Part shown: in pieces, positions 1 through 7,914 of the stretch
How positions within the stretch are numbered: the first letter of the stretch is position 1
Layout: every line of letters starts with the position of its first letter
NCBI RefSeq assembly: GCF_013141425.1
Contig: NZ_JABFRA010000011.1
Location: forward strand, 1 to 33,229
Source: Methylotenera sp.
GTDB taxonomy: Bacteria > Pseudomonadota > Gammaproteobacteria > Burkholderiales > Methylophilaceae
DNA length: 33,229 bases
Direction: 5' to 3'
Made by a program: the position numbers and the translations under genes
Notes under the pieces: generated by a model
What the model was told of the DNA's origin: nothing
Database searches by the model: none
Seen by the model: only the letters and a program-made list of their open reading frames with translations

Positions 1-127
1 CGGCACCATTGGGGCCTAAAAAGCCGAGGACTTGGCCTTTGCTTAAATGAAAGCTGACGTTACTGACGGCTTCACGCCCGCCATACAGACGGGTGAGCCC
101 TTGCGCTTCTACGGTAAAATTGGTCAT
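1..127 (-). CDS. ABC transporter ATP-binding protein, N-terminal part (runs off window)
   Basis: Reading the minus strand from an ATG at 127 gives 42 residues beginning MTNFTVEAQGLTRLYGGREA and ending GFLGPNGA, the first part of a Walker A (P-loop) motif preceded by the usual ABC strand pattern. This is the start of an ABC ATPase that would power a membrane transporter; the rest lies outside the window. A GTG two codons upstream (133) is an in-frame alternative start. Substrate cannot be told from this fragment. It is divergent from the TPR gene that follows. Confidence 0.85.
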   Translation of the reverse strand, partial: MTNFTVEAQGLTRLYGGREAVSNVSFHLSKGQVLGFLGPNGA

Positions 128-167
128 AGTCACTCTAAAATTATTGTTACTATCAATTAATTATCTA

Positions 168-203
168 AACTTTTTAGTTGGCAACTCGGTCGACTAAAAA
201 GTT
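168..203. repeat. 11-bp perfect inverted repeat in the divergent intergenic region
   Basis: AACTTTTTAGT (168-178) and ACTAAAAAGTT (193-203) are exact reverse complements with a 14-nt spacer. It lies between the divergent ABC ATPase and TPR genes, so it could be an operator or an RNA hairpin for either transcript. The rest of 128-377 shows no other convincing signal. Confidence 0.5.
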
Positions 204-377
204 CTATTGACATGCACTGCAGTCAATTCATAATTATGGAGGAACTTGCCTCACCTGTCACGGACTAAGAAATAGTCGCTACAATGCAATTGTAATGGCT
301 TATTATCTCAGAATCGATTGATAGCCGTTTATAAAGCAAATTTTCAACTCTTTTAATAACTACAACTAAAACAACTT

Positions 378-2156
378 ATGCGCCCAACTTCACGCCATTC
401 AAAAACAAATACACCAGTTAAAAACTTACCCTTTCGTTCTTTTCTGGGCATTTGTGCCTACCTCCTGGTCGGTACGCTTAGCTTGCATGGCTACGCCACT
501 GGCGGGGCGAATACTGCTAACAAGCCTAATAAGATTAGCAATGAATCAGCAGAAAACTTTAATTCAGAAGCGGATTTTATTTATAAGTATCTCGCGGCTG
601 AAGTCGCGGGGCAACGCGGTGAGCTTGCCACATCCAGCGCCATATTTTATGAACTGGCCAATACCACCAGAATTGCCAGCTTAGCAGAGCGTGCCGCCAA
701 AGTTGCCGCTTATGGCAATGTTTCTGGCATGACAATCCCTTCTATTAAACTTTGGTCGGAACTGGATCCAGAATCAACTGAAGCACAACAAGCCATGACA
801 GAAGTCTTAGTGGCCACGAGCAGATTGGATGAGGCCAAACCGTATTTGGCAAAATTACTCGTGAAAGAAGAAACAAGAGCCGGTGGCTTTTTATATCTAA
901 ATAACCTGCTTAATAAAAGCAATGATAAAGCTGGCGTATTAAAGCTTGTGCAATCACTTGCACAGCCCTACCCACAACTTGCAGAAGCAAAATTTGCCAT
1001 AGCGCAATCAGCCATGGTTGCCAATCAAGACAAAGTGGCCTTAGACGCGCTCAATAAAGCTGAAACGCTAAAACCAGGCTGGAGCGTAGGCGCATTATTA
1101 AAAGGTCAAGTGTTATATGAAGAATCGCCTCAGGTTGCCATTGATTTTTATCGTGCTTTCCTGGTCAAGCAGCCTGAAGCCAACGAAATACGCCTAAATT
1201 TAACGCGCCTATTGGTGAATCAAAAACAATACGATTTGGCGAAAAAAGAATTTCCACTTATTGTTCAATACGCTAAAAATGGCTCTGATAAAAATAGCGC
1301 AGAAGTAACTGCAGTGATTGGTTTATTAGCGTATCAAGCGGGTGATTATGTCACGGCAGAAAGTTATTTGCGTCAATCTTTAGCCTTGGGCTTTAAGGAT
1401 GAAGATCAACTTTACATATATCTAGCGCAAACGGCCGAAAAACAAAATCACAACGAGGTTGCAACCAATTGGTATGCCAAAGTTCAACCTGGCCAACATC
1501 ACTTAGAGGCAAAAATCAATTTAGCAAACTTGATTGCGCGAACTGAATCAACCGACAAAGCGATTGAATTATTAGATACTGTTGACGATTTAACAACCGC
1601 ACAGCAAATTATTGTGATTCAAACGCAAGCCTCGATGTTAAGCAAAGCCAAACGTGATAAGGAGTCGTTTGAATTGCTGGACAAAGCGGTTAAAAATTTA
1701 CCGAACACCCCCGAGTTAGTTTATGACTTCGCGCTGGCCGCGGAGCGCGTACAAAAACTCGATATTATGGAATCAGAACTACGCCGAGCAATTGCGGCAA
1801 ATCCTAATTTTGCGGCGGCCTATAATGCACTAGGCTACTCGTTTGCTGAGCGCAATATCAAGCTAAATGAAGCGATTCAACTCATTGAAAAAGCACTGGC
1901 AATTAGCCCAAATGATCATTACATGCTCGACAGCCTTGGCTGGGCACATTACCGTAAAGGCAATTTAGATAAAGCCATCAACTACTTACAACAAGCCTAC
2001 AACATCAATCCAGACCCGGAAATAGCCGCGCACTTAGGTGAAGTGCTTTGGCAAAAAGGCCGACATGACGAAGCCAGAAAAATTTGGAATGACGCACTAA
2101 CGAATGATCCAGCCAATGAAGTATTAATCAAAACTACTAGCAAATTCAAATCTTAG
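378..2156 (+). CDS. Tetratricopeptide repeat protein, exported or membrane-anchored
   Basis: A 592-residue protein with a positively charged N terminus and one hydrophobic segment (about residues 21-41), consistent with an uncleaved anchor or signal peptide that places the remainder in the periplasm. The rest is alpha-helical TPR repeats; the clearest are near the C terminus, with A-x-N-x-L-G-Y/W and repeated A-I-x-L-x-x-A-x-x-I-x-P patterns (about residues 485-575). Such repeats bind partner proteins. It sits 9 bases ahead of lolB, and this TPR-lolB-ispE arrangement is common in Betaproteobacteria, suggesting a role linked to outer-membrane lipoprotein biogenesis, though no partner can be named. 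The Shine-Dalgarno in front of the ATG is weak. Confidence 0.85.
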   Translation: MRPTSRHSKTNTPVKNLPFRSFLGICAYLLVGTLSLHGYATGGANTANKPNKISNESAENFNSEADFIYKYLAAEVAGQRGELATSSAIFYELANTTRIASLAERAAKVAAYGNVSGMTIPSIKLWSELDPESTEAQQAMTEVLVATSRLDEAKPYLAKLLVKEETRAGGFLYLNNLLNKSNDKAGVLKLVQSLAQPYPQLAEAKFAIAQSAMVANQDKVALDALNKAETLKPGWSVGALLKGQVLYEESPQVAIDFYRAFLVKQPEANEIRLNLTRLLVNQKQYDLAKKEFPLIVQYAKNGSDKNSAEVTAVIGLLAYQAGDYVTAESYLRQSLALGFKDEDQLYIYLAQTAEKQNHNEVATNWYAKVQPGQHHLEAKINLANLIARTESTDKAIELLDTVDDLTTAQQIIVIQTQASMLSKAKRDKESFELLDKAVKNLPNTPELVYDFALAAERVQKLDIMESELRRAIAANPNFAAAYNALGYSFAERNIKLNEAIQLIEKALAISPNDHYMLDSLGWAHYRKGNLDKAINYLQQAYNINPDPEIAAHLGEVLWQKGRHDEARKIWNDALTNDPANEVLIKTTSKFKS

Positions 2157-2165
2157 CTCGATTTA

Positions 2166-2813
2166 ATGCAATTAATGCGGCTAAATTCATTCTGGTTTGA
2201 TGACTCTTTGATACGATTAGTTTTGATTTCATGCTTTGTTGTTGGCATGCAGGGCTGCGCTTCTGTGCCAAAAACAAAACTTGATTCTGCAGTTACGCAG
2301 CAACAATACCAGTTGCATCAAGCCAGCTTAAAGACCATCGAGCAGTTCACACTCACTGGACGCATTGGCGTACAAACCAATGGAAAAGGCTTTTCTGGTG
2401 GCTTGAACTGGCAGCATAATGAGGCAGAAGATGCTATTGCATTGTATTCGCCGCTAGGTGGGCAAGTCGCTAGGATTCTAAAAACGGCTAATCAGGTCAC
2501 GTTAGAAGATGCAAAAGGCAATACTATTTCTGCCGCAGACACTGAAACGCTCACGCAAAATGCGCTTGGCTGGCAACTTCCACTTGCGGGCTTAGCCGAT
2601 TGGTCACTTGGCCGCCCAACCAACAGTCCCATCCTAGCGAGCACTTGGAATGAGCAAGGCTACTTAAGCACATTGAAGCAAGATGGCTGGGAAATTGAGT
2701 ATCAAAACTATACACAACAAAATGGCTTTACCCTGCCTAGCAAAATTACGCTTAGAAGCGATAAAGTCAATTTAAAATTATTGGTAGAAAGTTGGGAAAA
2801 TTTAAACCCCTAG
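2166..2813 (+). CDS. lolB: Outer-membrane lipoprotein receptor LolB
   Basis: LolB receives lipoproteins from the periplasmic carrier LolA and inserts them into the outer membrane; it is itself a lipoprotein. The 215 residues start with a hydrophobic signal peptide ending in a lipobox-like VGMQGC, so the acylated cysteine would be Cys31. The following FTLTGRIGVQTNGKGFSGGLNWQ strand region and the SPLGGQVARI segment fit the LolB half-barrel, and length is normal for the family. It follows the TPR gene by 9 bases and is probably co-transcribed with it. An internal ATG at 2175 is a possible alternative start. The 196-base gap after it has no strong terminator. Confidence 0.88.
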   Translation: MQLMRLNSFWFDDSLIRLVLISCFVVGMQGCASVPKTKLDSAVTQQQYQLHQASLKTIEQFTLTGRIGVQTNGKGFSGGLNWQHNEAEDAIALYSPLGGQVARILKTANQVTLEDAKGNTISAADTETLTQNALGWQLPLAGLADWSLGRPTNSPILASTWNEQGYLSTLKQDGWEIEYQNYTQQNGFTLPSKITLRSDKVNLKLLVESWENLNP

Positions 2814-3009
2814 CCTTTGATTCACACCTGCGCTTTCTCAACTAAGGCCCTTTTGATATAAACAGAGTCAATTCCAAAACCAGAGAAATTCCAAAGTCCA
2901 GGCAATTCTAGGAATTAAGGCCTAATTACACCATTACTTCATCAATAAAACTCTCCCGCTCGAACGCATAATTTAAGCTAACTAAAGTTTTGCTAAAGGC
3001 ACGGATGCA

Positions 3010-4296
3010 ATGAAAAAAGTGATTGCTGTATTTTTATATTTTTTCCTAATCGGCAATAGCCATGCGGCTGTATGGGTAAAATTGCTTGACAATAACAACG
3101 CTAAAATTACACTCGACAAGCAATCCATTCTGCAAAAGGATAATTTAAAAAGAGCTTGGGTAAAGGTTGAATATAAAACACCTCAAAAGAACCCAGAAAC
3201 CGTCGATAAGCAATATAACATCGCCAAATTACTGTGGTTTTTCGACTGTGCGGCGCAAAAATCAGCTACCTCACAAGTATTCCAATACTTGAACAGTGAG
3301 CTTGTTTATTCTGTCGGCATTGATGTAAAGAATGCCGAGTTCATCGAACCCGTGCCTGAAACTGACGTAGACATTGCCATGCGCTATGTCTGCAAGCCCG
3401 ATAAGCCCATCGCCCCTGCAACGCCAAAAACCACTGCAGTTAAGCCTTTAGCTGAAAAATCTGCATTAGAAAAACCTAAAGGTGAAACAAATAAACCAGA
3501 GGCAGTTCCAGTTAAAACTGAAGAAAAAGTTAATGTAGATGAAAAACCAGAATCAACCGCTGTTAAATTGCCAGCTACAAAACCTATTCCAACAAAAGCT
3601 AGTCACGGCAAAAAAGAGGAACATAAACCGCACTGGACTTACGAAGGCAAAGAAGGCCCCGAAAGCTGGGGGAAACTCAGCCCAGAATTTGCCACTTGCG
3701 ACGTAGGCCGAAATCAGTCTCCCATCAATATCGAAGAAACCATGCATGCCACATTAAAGCCCTTAAAAGCCATACAGAAGTTTGCTGCAAAAGATATTTT
3801 TAACAACGGCCATACCGTACAAATCAACTTCAAAGAAGGCAATATGCTGGCATTGGATAATGCGGCATTTCAAATGAAACAGGTACATTTTCACTCACCT
3901 AGTGAAAATACCATACGCGGTAAATCATTCCCACTGGAAGCGCATTTCGTGCATGCTGACGCTAAAGGCAACCTCACCGTAATTGGGGTAATGTATACCG
4001 AAGGCAAAGCCAATACGGCTTTAGCCAAATTATGGGAACAGCTGCCTAATGAAATCAGCGAGCCGATAGAACTCAAAAACAGAGTCATTCCAAGTGACTT
4101 AATCCCAGAAAATCGCAGTTACTATCGATTTAGCGGTTCACTTACCACGCCACCCTGCAGCGAAGGTGTACGATGGTTATTGATGAAAAATCCTTTAACC
4201 GTATCAAAAGAGCAAATTGAGGCCTTTAAGCATGCCGTGCATCACAACAACAATCGTCCCGTGCAGGCTTTAAATGGGCGCGTGATTGTGGAATAG
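3010..4296 (+). CDS. Exported alpha-class carbonic anhydrase with an N-terminal surface-adhesin-E-like domain
   Basis: The 428 residues have three parts. A cleavable signal peptide (about 1-19, ending SHA) leads into a domain of about 110 residues (starting AVWVKLLDNNNAKITLD, with one Cys pair) that resembles the surface-adhesin protein E family. A Lys/Pro/Glu-rich linker (about 130-205) follows. A complete alpha-carbonic anhydrase domain (about 208-428) ends the protein, with HWTYEGKEGPESWG, QSPINI, zinc ligands His293, His295 and His312, and the LTTPPCSEGVRW signature. The enzyme interconverts CO2 and bicarbonate in the periplasm. Stand-alone bacterial alpha-anhydrases are about 220-250 residues, so this is nearly twice the usual length. 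It separates lolB from ispE, which are often adjacent in Betaproteobacteria. Confidence 0.9.
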   Translation: MKKVIAVFLYFFLIGNSHAAVWVKLLDNNNAKITLDKQSILQKDNLKRAWVKVEYKTPQKNPETVDKQYNIAKLLWFFDCAAQKSATSQVFQYLNSELVYSVGIDVKNAEFIEPVPETDVDIAMRYVCKPDKPIAPATPKTTAVKPLAEKSALEKPKGETNKPEAVPVKTEEKVNVDEKPESTAVKLPATKPIPTKASHGKKEEHKPHWTYEGKEGPESWGKLSPEFATCDVGRNQSPINIEETMHATLKPLKAIQKFAAKDIFNNGHTVQINFKEGNMLALDNAAFQMKQVHFHSPSENTIRGKSFPLEAHFVHADAKGNLTVIGVMYTEGKANTALAKLWEQLPNEISEPIELKNRVIPSDLIPENRSYYRFSGSLTTPPCSEGVRWLLMKNPLTVSKEQIEAFKHAVHHNNNRPVQALNGRVIVE

Positions 4297-4356
4297 ATTT
4301 TAACGCTGGCGTCAATACGATTAATTAAATATCGCCAGCAACCTAACAACCTTTAG

Positions 4357-4376
4357 GATGCGTTAAAATACGCATC
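4357..4376 (+). promoter_or_regulatory. Hairpin directly before the ispE start, containing a -10-like hexamer
   Basis: GATGCGT (4357-4363) pairs perfectly with ACGCATC (4370-4376) around the loop TAAAAT. The ATG of ispE begins two bases later and no Shine-Dalgarno is visible. TAAAAT (4364-4369) could serve as a -10 box giving a very short or leaderless mRNA, or the hairpin could occlude the start. No matching -35 is evident. Confidence 0.35.
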
Positions 4377-4377
4377 T

Positions 4378-5250
4378 ATGCAAGATTTCCAATCATTTTT
4401 AGCACCCGCAAAAATTAATCTATTTTTGCACATCACAGGGCAACGGGCAGATGGCTATCACCTGCTTCAGACGATATTCCGGTTGCTGGATATTTACGAC
4501 ACAGTCCACCTAAAACCCAACAATAACGGCATAATTAAGCGCGTCAACGACGTCGCGGGTGTTTCTGAAGCCCAAGACTTATGCATTCGAGCAGCAACGC
4601 TTTTAAAGCAATACACAGAATGCCCACTTGGCGTAGAAATCTTGCTTGAAAAGCGCATTCCAATGGGTGGCGGCCTGGGTGGCGGCAGCTCCGATGCAGC
4701 CACTGTTCTACTAGCCTTGAACCGCATCTGGCAACTTAAATTAAGCCGCAAACAATTGATGCTGCTTGGCTTAAAATTAGGCGCTGATGTGCCCTTCTTT
4801 ATATTTGGACAAAATGCCTGGGCCGAGGGTGTGGGCGAGCAACTACAAGCGATAACTCTGCGTGATGCTTACTATGTGGTGTTAAATCCAAACGTACATG
4901 TTTCAACCGCACAAATATTTGCCAATAAGCAATTGACAAAAAACATGATTCCTAAGACAATGTCGGACTTTTCAGGGGCGTGCGATCTTAGTGTTGGTAA
5001 TTTAAACGCTGAATTTACAAATAAGCTTGAAAAAGTAGTCTGCAATGAATATCCCGTGGTCTTAGATTGTTTAAATTGGCTTGGCCAATTTGGCGATGCA
5101 AGAATGAGTGGGTCTGGCGCTTCGGTGTTTTTAGAAGTAGCCAATATTAAAATTGCAACTGAAATTTGCAATCAAATACCTAAAAATGTTCAGGGCTTTG
5201 TTGCAAAAGGGTTGAATCAGCACCCGTTAATTGACTTTGCGTCTGATTAA
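4378..5250 (+). CDS. ispE: 4-(cytidine 5'-diphospho)-2-C-methyl-D-erythritol kinase
   Basis: IspE phosphorylates CDP-methylerythritol with ATP in the MEP pathway of isoprenoid synthesis in the cytoplasm. The 290 residues begin with the family motif FLAPAKINLFLHITGQRADGYH, carry the GHMP-kinase glycine-rich ATP loop PMGGGLGGGSSDAA at about 95-108, and end with the RMSGSGAS motif. Length is typical. It is followed by tRNA-Gln 17 bases downstream and then prs, the classical ispE-tRNA-prs-rplY-pth neighbourhood of proteobacteria. The start is fixed by the conserved N terminus although no ribosome binding site is visible. Confidence 0.95.
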   Translation: MQDFQSFLAPAKINLFLHITGQRADGYHLLQTIFRLLDIYDTVHLKPNNNGIIKRVNDVAGVSEAQDLCIRAATLLKQYTECPLGVEILLEKRIPMGGGLGGGSSDAATVLLALNRIWQLKLSRKQLMLLGLKLGADVPFFIFGQNAWAEGVGEQLQAITLRDAYYVVLNPNVHVSTAQIFANKQLTKNMIPKTMSDFSGACDLSVGNLNAEFTNKLEKVVCNEYPVVLDCLNWLGQFGDARMSGSGASVFLEVANIKIATEICNQIPKNVQGFVAKGLNQHPLIDFASD

Positions 5251-5267
5251 TTAAGCAGGTTAAATAT

Positions 5268-5344
5268 TGGGGAGTCGCCAAGTTGGTTAAGGCACTGGGT
5301 TTTGATCCCAGCATCCGAAGGTTCGAGTCCTTCCTCCTCAGCCA
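5268..5344 (+). tRNA. tRNA-Gln (anticodon TTG)
   Basis: A 77-nt cloverleaf. The acceptor TGGGGAG pairs with CTCCTCA (one G-T pair). The anticodon stem CTGGG/CCCAG has loop TTTTGAT giving anticodon TTG. The T arm is GAAGG-TTCGAGT-CCTTC. The discriminator G and an encoded CCA complete it. The weak U1-A72 pair and G73 are glutamine identity elements. It sits between ispE and prs. Confidence 0.95.
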
Positions 5345-5385
5345 GATTTTAGAATGTACGCTAACATCGTGCATTAATTTAGAAT

Positions 5386-5424
5386 AAAGCGTGTAGATTC
5401 TCGATTTACGCGCTTTTATTTTTT
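5386..5424 (+). terminator. Rho-independent terminator after tRNA-Gln
   Basis: A 12-bp stem (5386-5397 with 5405-5416, including G-U pairs), a 7-nt loop and a T-rich tail (5413-5424). It would end the ispE/tRNA-Gln transcript before prs. Confidence 0.8.
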
Positions 5425-5498
5425 ATACGTTTTTATTAAGCTTTTATTGATAGTTTGACGCTGTTGCCTACAAGCACAGCACGATAGGAACTCAGCAG

Positions 5499-6449
5499 AT
5501 GTCTAACGGCAACTTGATGGTCTTTACTGGTACTGCTAACCCAGCACTTGCACAAGAAGTAGCTAAATACTTGGGCATTGAGCTTGGGCAGGCGCATGTT
5601 GGCACGTTTAGCGATGGTGAAACCACGGTTGAACTGCTTGAAAACGTGCGTGGTAAAGACGTATTCGTGCTGCAGTCAACTAGCCACCCAACCAATGACA
5701 GTCTAATGGAAGTCATGGTGATGGTGGATGCGCTTCGCCGCTCCTCTGCTGGCCGCATTACAGCGGCAATCCCCTATTTTGGTTACTCAAGGCAAGATCG
5801 TCGGCCTCGTTCTGCACGTGTGGCAATTACCGCTAAAGTAGTCGCAAACATGCTCACGGGCGTAGGTGTGAATCGTTTGCTGACAATGGATTTACACTCC
5901 GATCAGATTCAAGGTTTCTTTGATATTCCTGTTGATAATATTTATGCCACACCGATTTTGCTGGCAGATTTATTAAAGCAAAATCATGAAAATTTAATGG
6001 TAGTTTCACCAGATGTGGGTGGTGTTGTTCGTGCGCGTGCAGCTGCTAAACAACTCAATTCTGATTTAGCAATTATCGACAAACGTCGTCCAAAACCTAA
6101 CGTCGCAAAGGTGATGAATATTATTGGTGATGTTACTGGCCGCACTTGCGTGATTATGGATGACATGGTTGATACCGCCAACACATTATGTGAAGCAGCA
6201 GCAGCGCTTAAGAAATTTGGTGCAGTTAAAGTTATTGCTTATGCCACTCACCCAGTATTATCTGGCGGCGCGGCTGAGCGTATTATGAATTCTGAATTAG
6301 ATGAGCTAGTGGTGACTAACACCATTGCACTTGGTGCTGAGTCAGCCAATTGCAAAAAAATTCGCCAATTAAGCACAGCGGAATTATTAGCTGAAACGAT
6401 TCGCAGAATTAGTAGTGAAGATTCAGTATCTTCACTATTCATGGATTAA
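5499..6449 (+). CDS. prs: Ribose-phosphate pyrophosphokinase
   Basis: Prs makes PRPP from ribose 5-phosphate and ATP, feeding nucleotide, histidine, tryptophan and NAD synthesis. The 316 residues match the family length. The ATP-binding region [20 protein letters not shown], the [18 protein letters not shown] segment and the PRPP-binding signature [15 protein letters not shown] (about 217-231) are all intact. The N terminus [20 protein letters not shown] fits the ATG chosen at 5499. It follows the terminator after tRNA-Gln and has its own terminator before rplY. Confidence 0.97.
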   Translation: MSNGNLMVFTGTANPALAQEVAKYLGIELGQAHVGTFSDGETTVELLENVRGKDVFVLQSTSHPTNDSLMEVMVMVDALRRSSAGRITAAIPYFGYSRQDRRPRSARVAITAKVVANMLTGVGVNRLLTMDLHSDQIQGFFDIPVDNIYATPILLADLLKQNHENLMVVSPDVGGVVRARAAAKQLNSDLAIIDKRRPKPNVAKVMNIIGDVTGRTCVIMDDMVDTANTLCEAAAALKKFGAVKVIAYATHPVLSGGAAERIMNSELDELVVTNTIALGAESANCKKIRQLSTAELLAETIRRISSEDSVSSLFMD

Positions 6450-6462
6450 TTACTTTTTAACC

Positions 6463-6491
6463 CTGCATACTGGTCGCGGTATGCAGTTTTT
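6463..6491 (+). terminator. Rho-independent terminator after prs
   Basis: CTGCATAC (6463-6470) pairs perfectly with GTATGCAG (6479-6486) around an 8-nt loop, followed by five T. Confidence 0.85.
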
Positions 6492-6549
6492 GTGTAGTAA
6501 GGCCTCAACAGCCTAGCAGTAAATGTAGTATAAAATTAGGAGTAGTAAA

Positions 6550-7161
6550 ATGTCTATCGAAATTAATGCAGTAAAGCGTGATGTAAAAGGTACGGGTGCG
6601 AGCCGCCGTCTTCGTCGCGCAGGCACCGTTCCAGGTGTTGTTTATGGTGGTGGTAAAGAAGCCGTAACACTTGAAATTAACGCTAAAGAATTATTCTTAG
6701 AATTCCGCCATGAAACTTTTCATGCTTCAGTATTAAGCTTGAATTTAGATGGCAAAAAAGAAAACGTATTGTTACGTGATTTCCAAATGCACCCAGTACG
6801 CAACACAATTCAACACATTGATTTTCAACGTGTAAGTGCTACTGAAAAAATCCACGTTAAAGTGCCATTCCACTTTATCAATGCTGATATCGCTCCAGGC
6901 GTTAAAATCGGCGGCGGTATCGTTGCGCACATTTTGACTGAAGCTGACGTAAGCTGCTTGGCTAAAGATTTACCAGAGTTTCTTGAAGTTGACTTAGCTG
7001 GTCTAGAAATGGGTCACTCAATTCACTTATCACAAATCAAATTGGCTAAAGGCGTTGAGTTTGTTAAATTAGCGCATGGTGATGATGCAGCGGTTGCAGC
7101 GATTGCTAAAACACGCGGCGGCGTTTCTGATGCTGCGGCTGAAGAAACACCAGCAGCTTAA
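6550..7161 (+). CDS. rplY: 50S ribosomal protein L25 (CTC-type, two-domain)
   Basis: L25 binds 5S rRNA in the large ribosomal subunit. The 203 residues comprise an N-terminal L25 beta-barrel (about 1-95, with KRDVKGTGASRRLRRAGTVPGVVYGG) and a C-terminal CTC-like domain (about 100-190, with VKVPFHFINADIAPGVKIGG), ending in an acidic Ala-rich tail. The long two-domain form is usual in Betaproteobacteria, unlike the 94-residue Escherichia coli protein. A good ribosome binding site (AGGAG) lies about 7 bases before the ATG. It forms a unit closed by a strong terminator before pth. Confidence 0.95.
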   Translation: MSIEINAVKRDVKGTGASRRLRRAGTVPGVVYGGGKEAVTLEINAKELFLEFRHETFHASVLSLNLDGKKENVLLRDFQMHPVRNTIQHIDFQRVSATEKIHVKVPFHFINADIAPGVKIGGGIVAHILTEADVSCLAKDLPEFLEVDLAGLEMGHSIHLSQIKLAKGVEFVKLAHGDDAAVAAIAKTRGGVSDAAAEETPAA

Positions 7162-7180
7162 TTTTACAAGCATGCTAATT

Positions 7181-7213
7181 AACGCGCACTTTACTACGAA
7201 GTGCGCGTTTTTT
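7181..7213 (+). terminator. Strong rho-independent terminator after rplY
   Basis: AACGCGCACTT (7181-7191) pairs perfectly with AAGTGCGCGTT (7199-7209), loop of 7, then TTTTTT. A GTG at 7201 lies inside the stem, so it is not the pth start. Confidence 0.92.
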
Positions 7214-7230
7214 ATTGGTACTATAGAATT

Positions 7231-7806
7231 ATGACTGGCATAAAACTTTTTGTAGGTTTAGGCAATCCAGGTGAAAAATACGCCGCAACTCGCCACAATG
7301 CTGGCTTTTGGTGGCTAGATGAAATCGCCGCACAAACCAACAGTAAATTGGCAGTAGATGCCAAGTTCTTTGGTGTTGCTGGCAAACTAAATTCCAAAGC
7401 GGACACATGGTTGCTAAAACCTACAACGTTTATGAACGGCAGTGGCAAAGCAGTTGCGACATTGGCTAATTATTACAAAATAACGCCAGCTGAAATCTTG
7501 GTGATTCACGATGAGCTTGATTTGCCAGCGGGTGGAATCAAACTAAAAATTGGTGGCGGTCATGGCGGCCACAATGGACTAAAAGACATTGAAGCCGCTT
7601 TAGGTACAAAAGAATTCTGGCGATTGCGATTAGGCATTGGTCACCCAGGTGACCGTAACGAAGTCATTAACTTTGTGCTAAAGGCGCCAACAAAAGATGA
7701 GCGAACAGCAATAGATGAAAAAGTGTACGAAAGCAGCAAACTCATAGACTTATTTCTTGCGGGCGAATTTGAAAACGCAATGTTGAAATTACACACTAAA
7801 AAATAA
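7231..7806 (+). CDS. pth: Peptidyl-tRNA hydrolase
   Basis: Pth cleaves the ester bond of peptidyl-tRNAs released from stalled ribosomes. From the ATG at 7231 the protein has 191 residues starting MTGIKLFVGLGNPGEKYAATRHN. The family signature places Asn12 and catalytic His22 as expected, and the IHDELDLPAGGIKLK and GGGHGGHNGL motifs follow. An upstream in-frame GTG (7201) would add ten residues but lies in the rplY terminator and is rejected. TATAGAAT directly before the ATG resembles a -10 box, so a very short leader is possible; no Shine-Dalgarno is seen. Confidence 0.95.
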   Translation: MTGIKLFVGLGNPGEKYAATRHNAGFWWLDEIAAQTNSKLAVDAKFFGVAGKLNSKADTWLLKPTTFMNGSGKAVATLANYYKITPAEILVIHDELDLPAGGIKLKIGGGHGGHNGLKDIEAALGTKEFWRLRLGIGHPGDRNEVINFVLKAPTKDERTAIDEKVYESSKLIDLFLAGEFENAMLKLHTKK

Positions 7807-7815
7807 CACACAGAA

Positions 7816-7891
7816 GTCATCCCGACGGAAGTCGGAATCTAGTGACTTAAGAAATTTTTGGCGCTAGATTCCGCATCATGCAAGGAATGAC
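7816..7891. repeat. Palindromic intergenic repeat (REP/MITE-like) between pth and ychF
   Basis: A 76-bp imperfect palindrome. The outer arms are GTCATCCC/GGAATGAC and the inner arms are a perfect GGAATCTAG (7834-7842) and CTAGATTCC (7864-7872). Small hairpins sit inside it, such as CCGAC-GGAA-GTCGG. It can fold as RNA or cruciform and has the look of a dispersed non-autonomous repeat. Confidence 0.6.
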
Positions 7892-7914
7892 AAAATAAAG
7901 ATGATTGGACAAAT

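Noticed and set aside
4301-4340. Inverted repeat GCTGGCG/CGCCAGC after the carbonic anhydrase gene
   Set aside because: Only 7 bp with a loop of about 20 and no T tail; too weak to call a terminator.
5180-5374. Minus-strand open frame across the ispE end and tRNA-Gln
   Set aside because: It is antisense to a clear tRNA and to ispE; its protein-like look comes from translating the tRNA complement.
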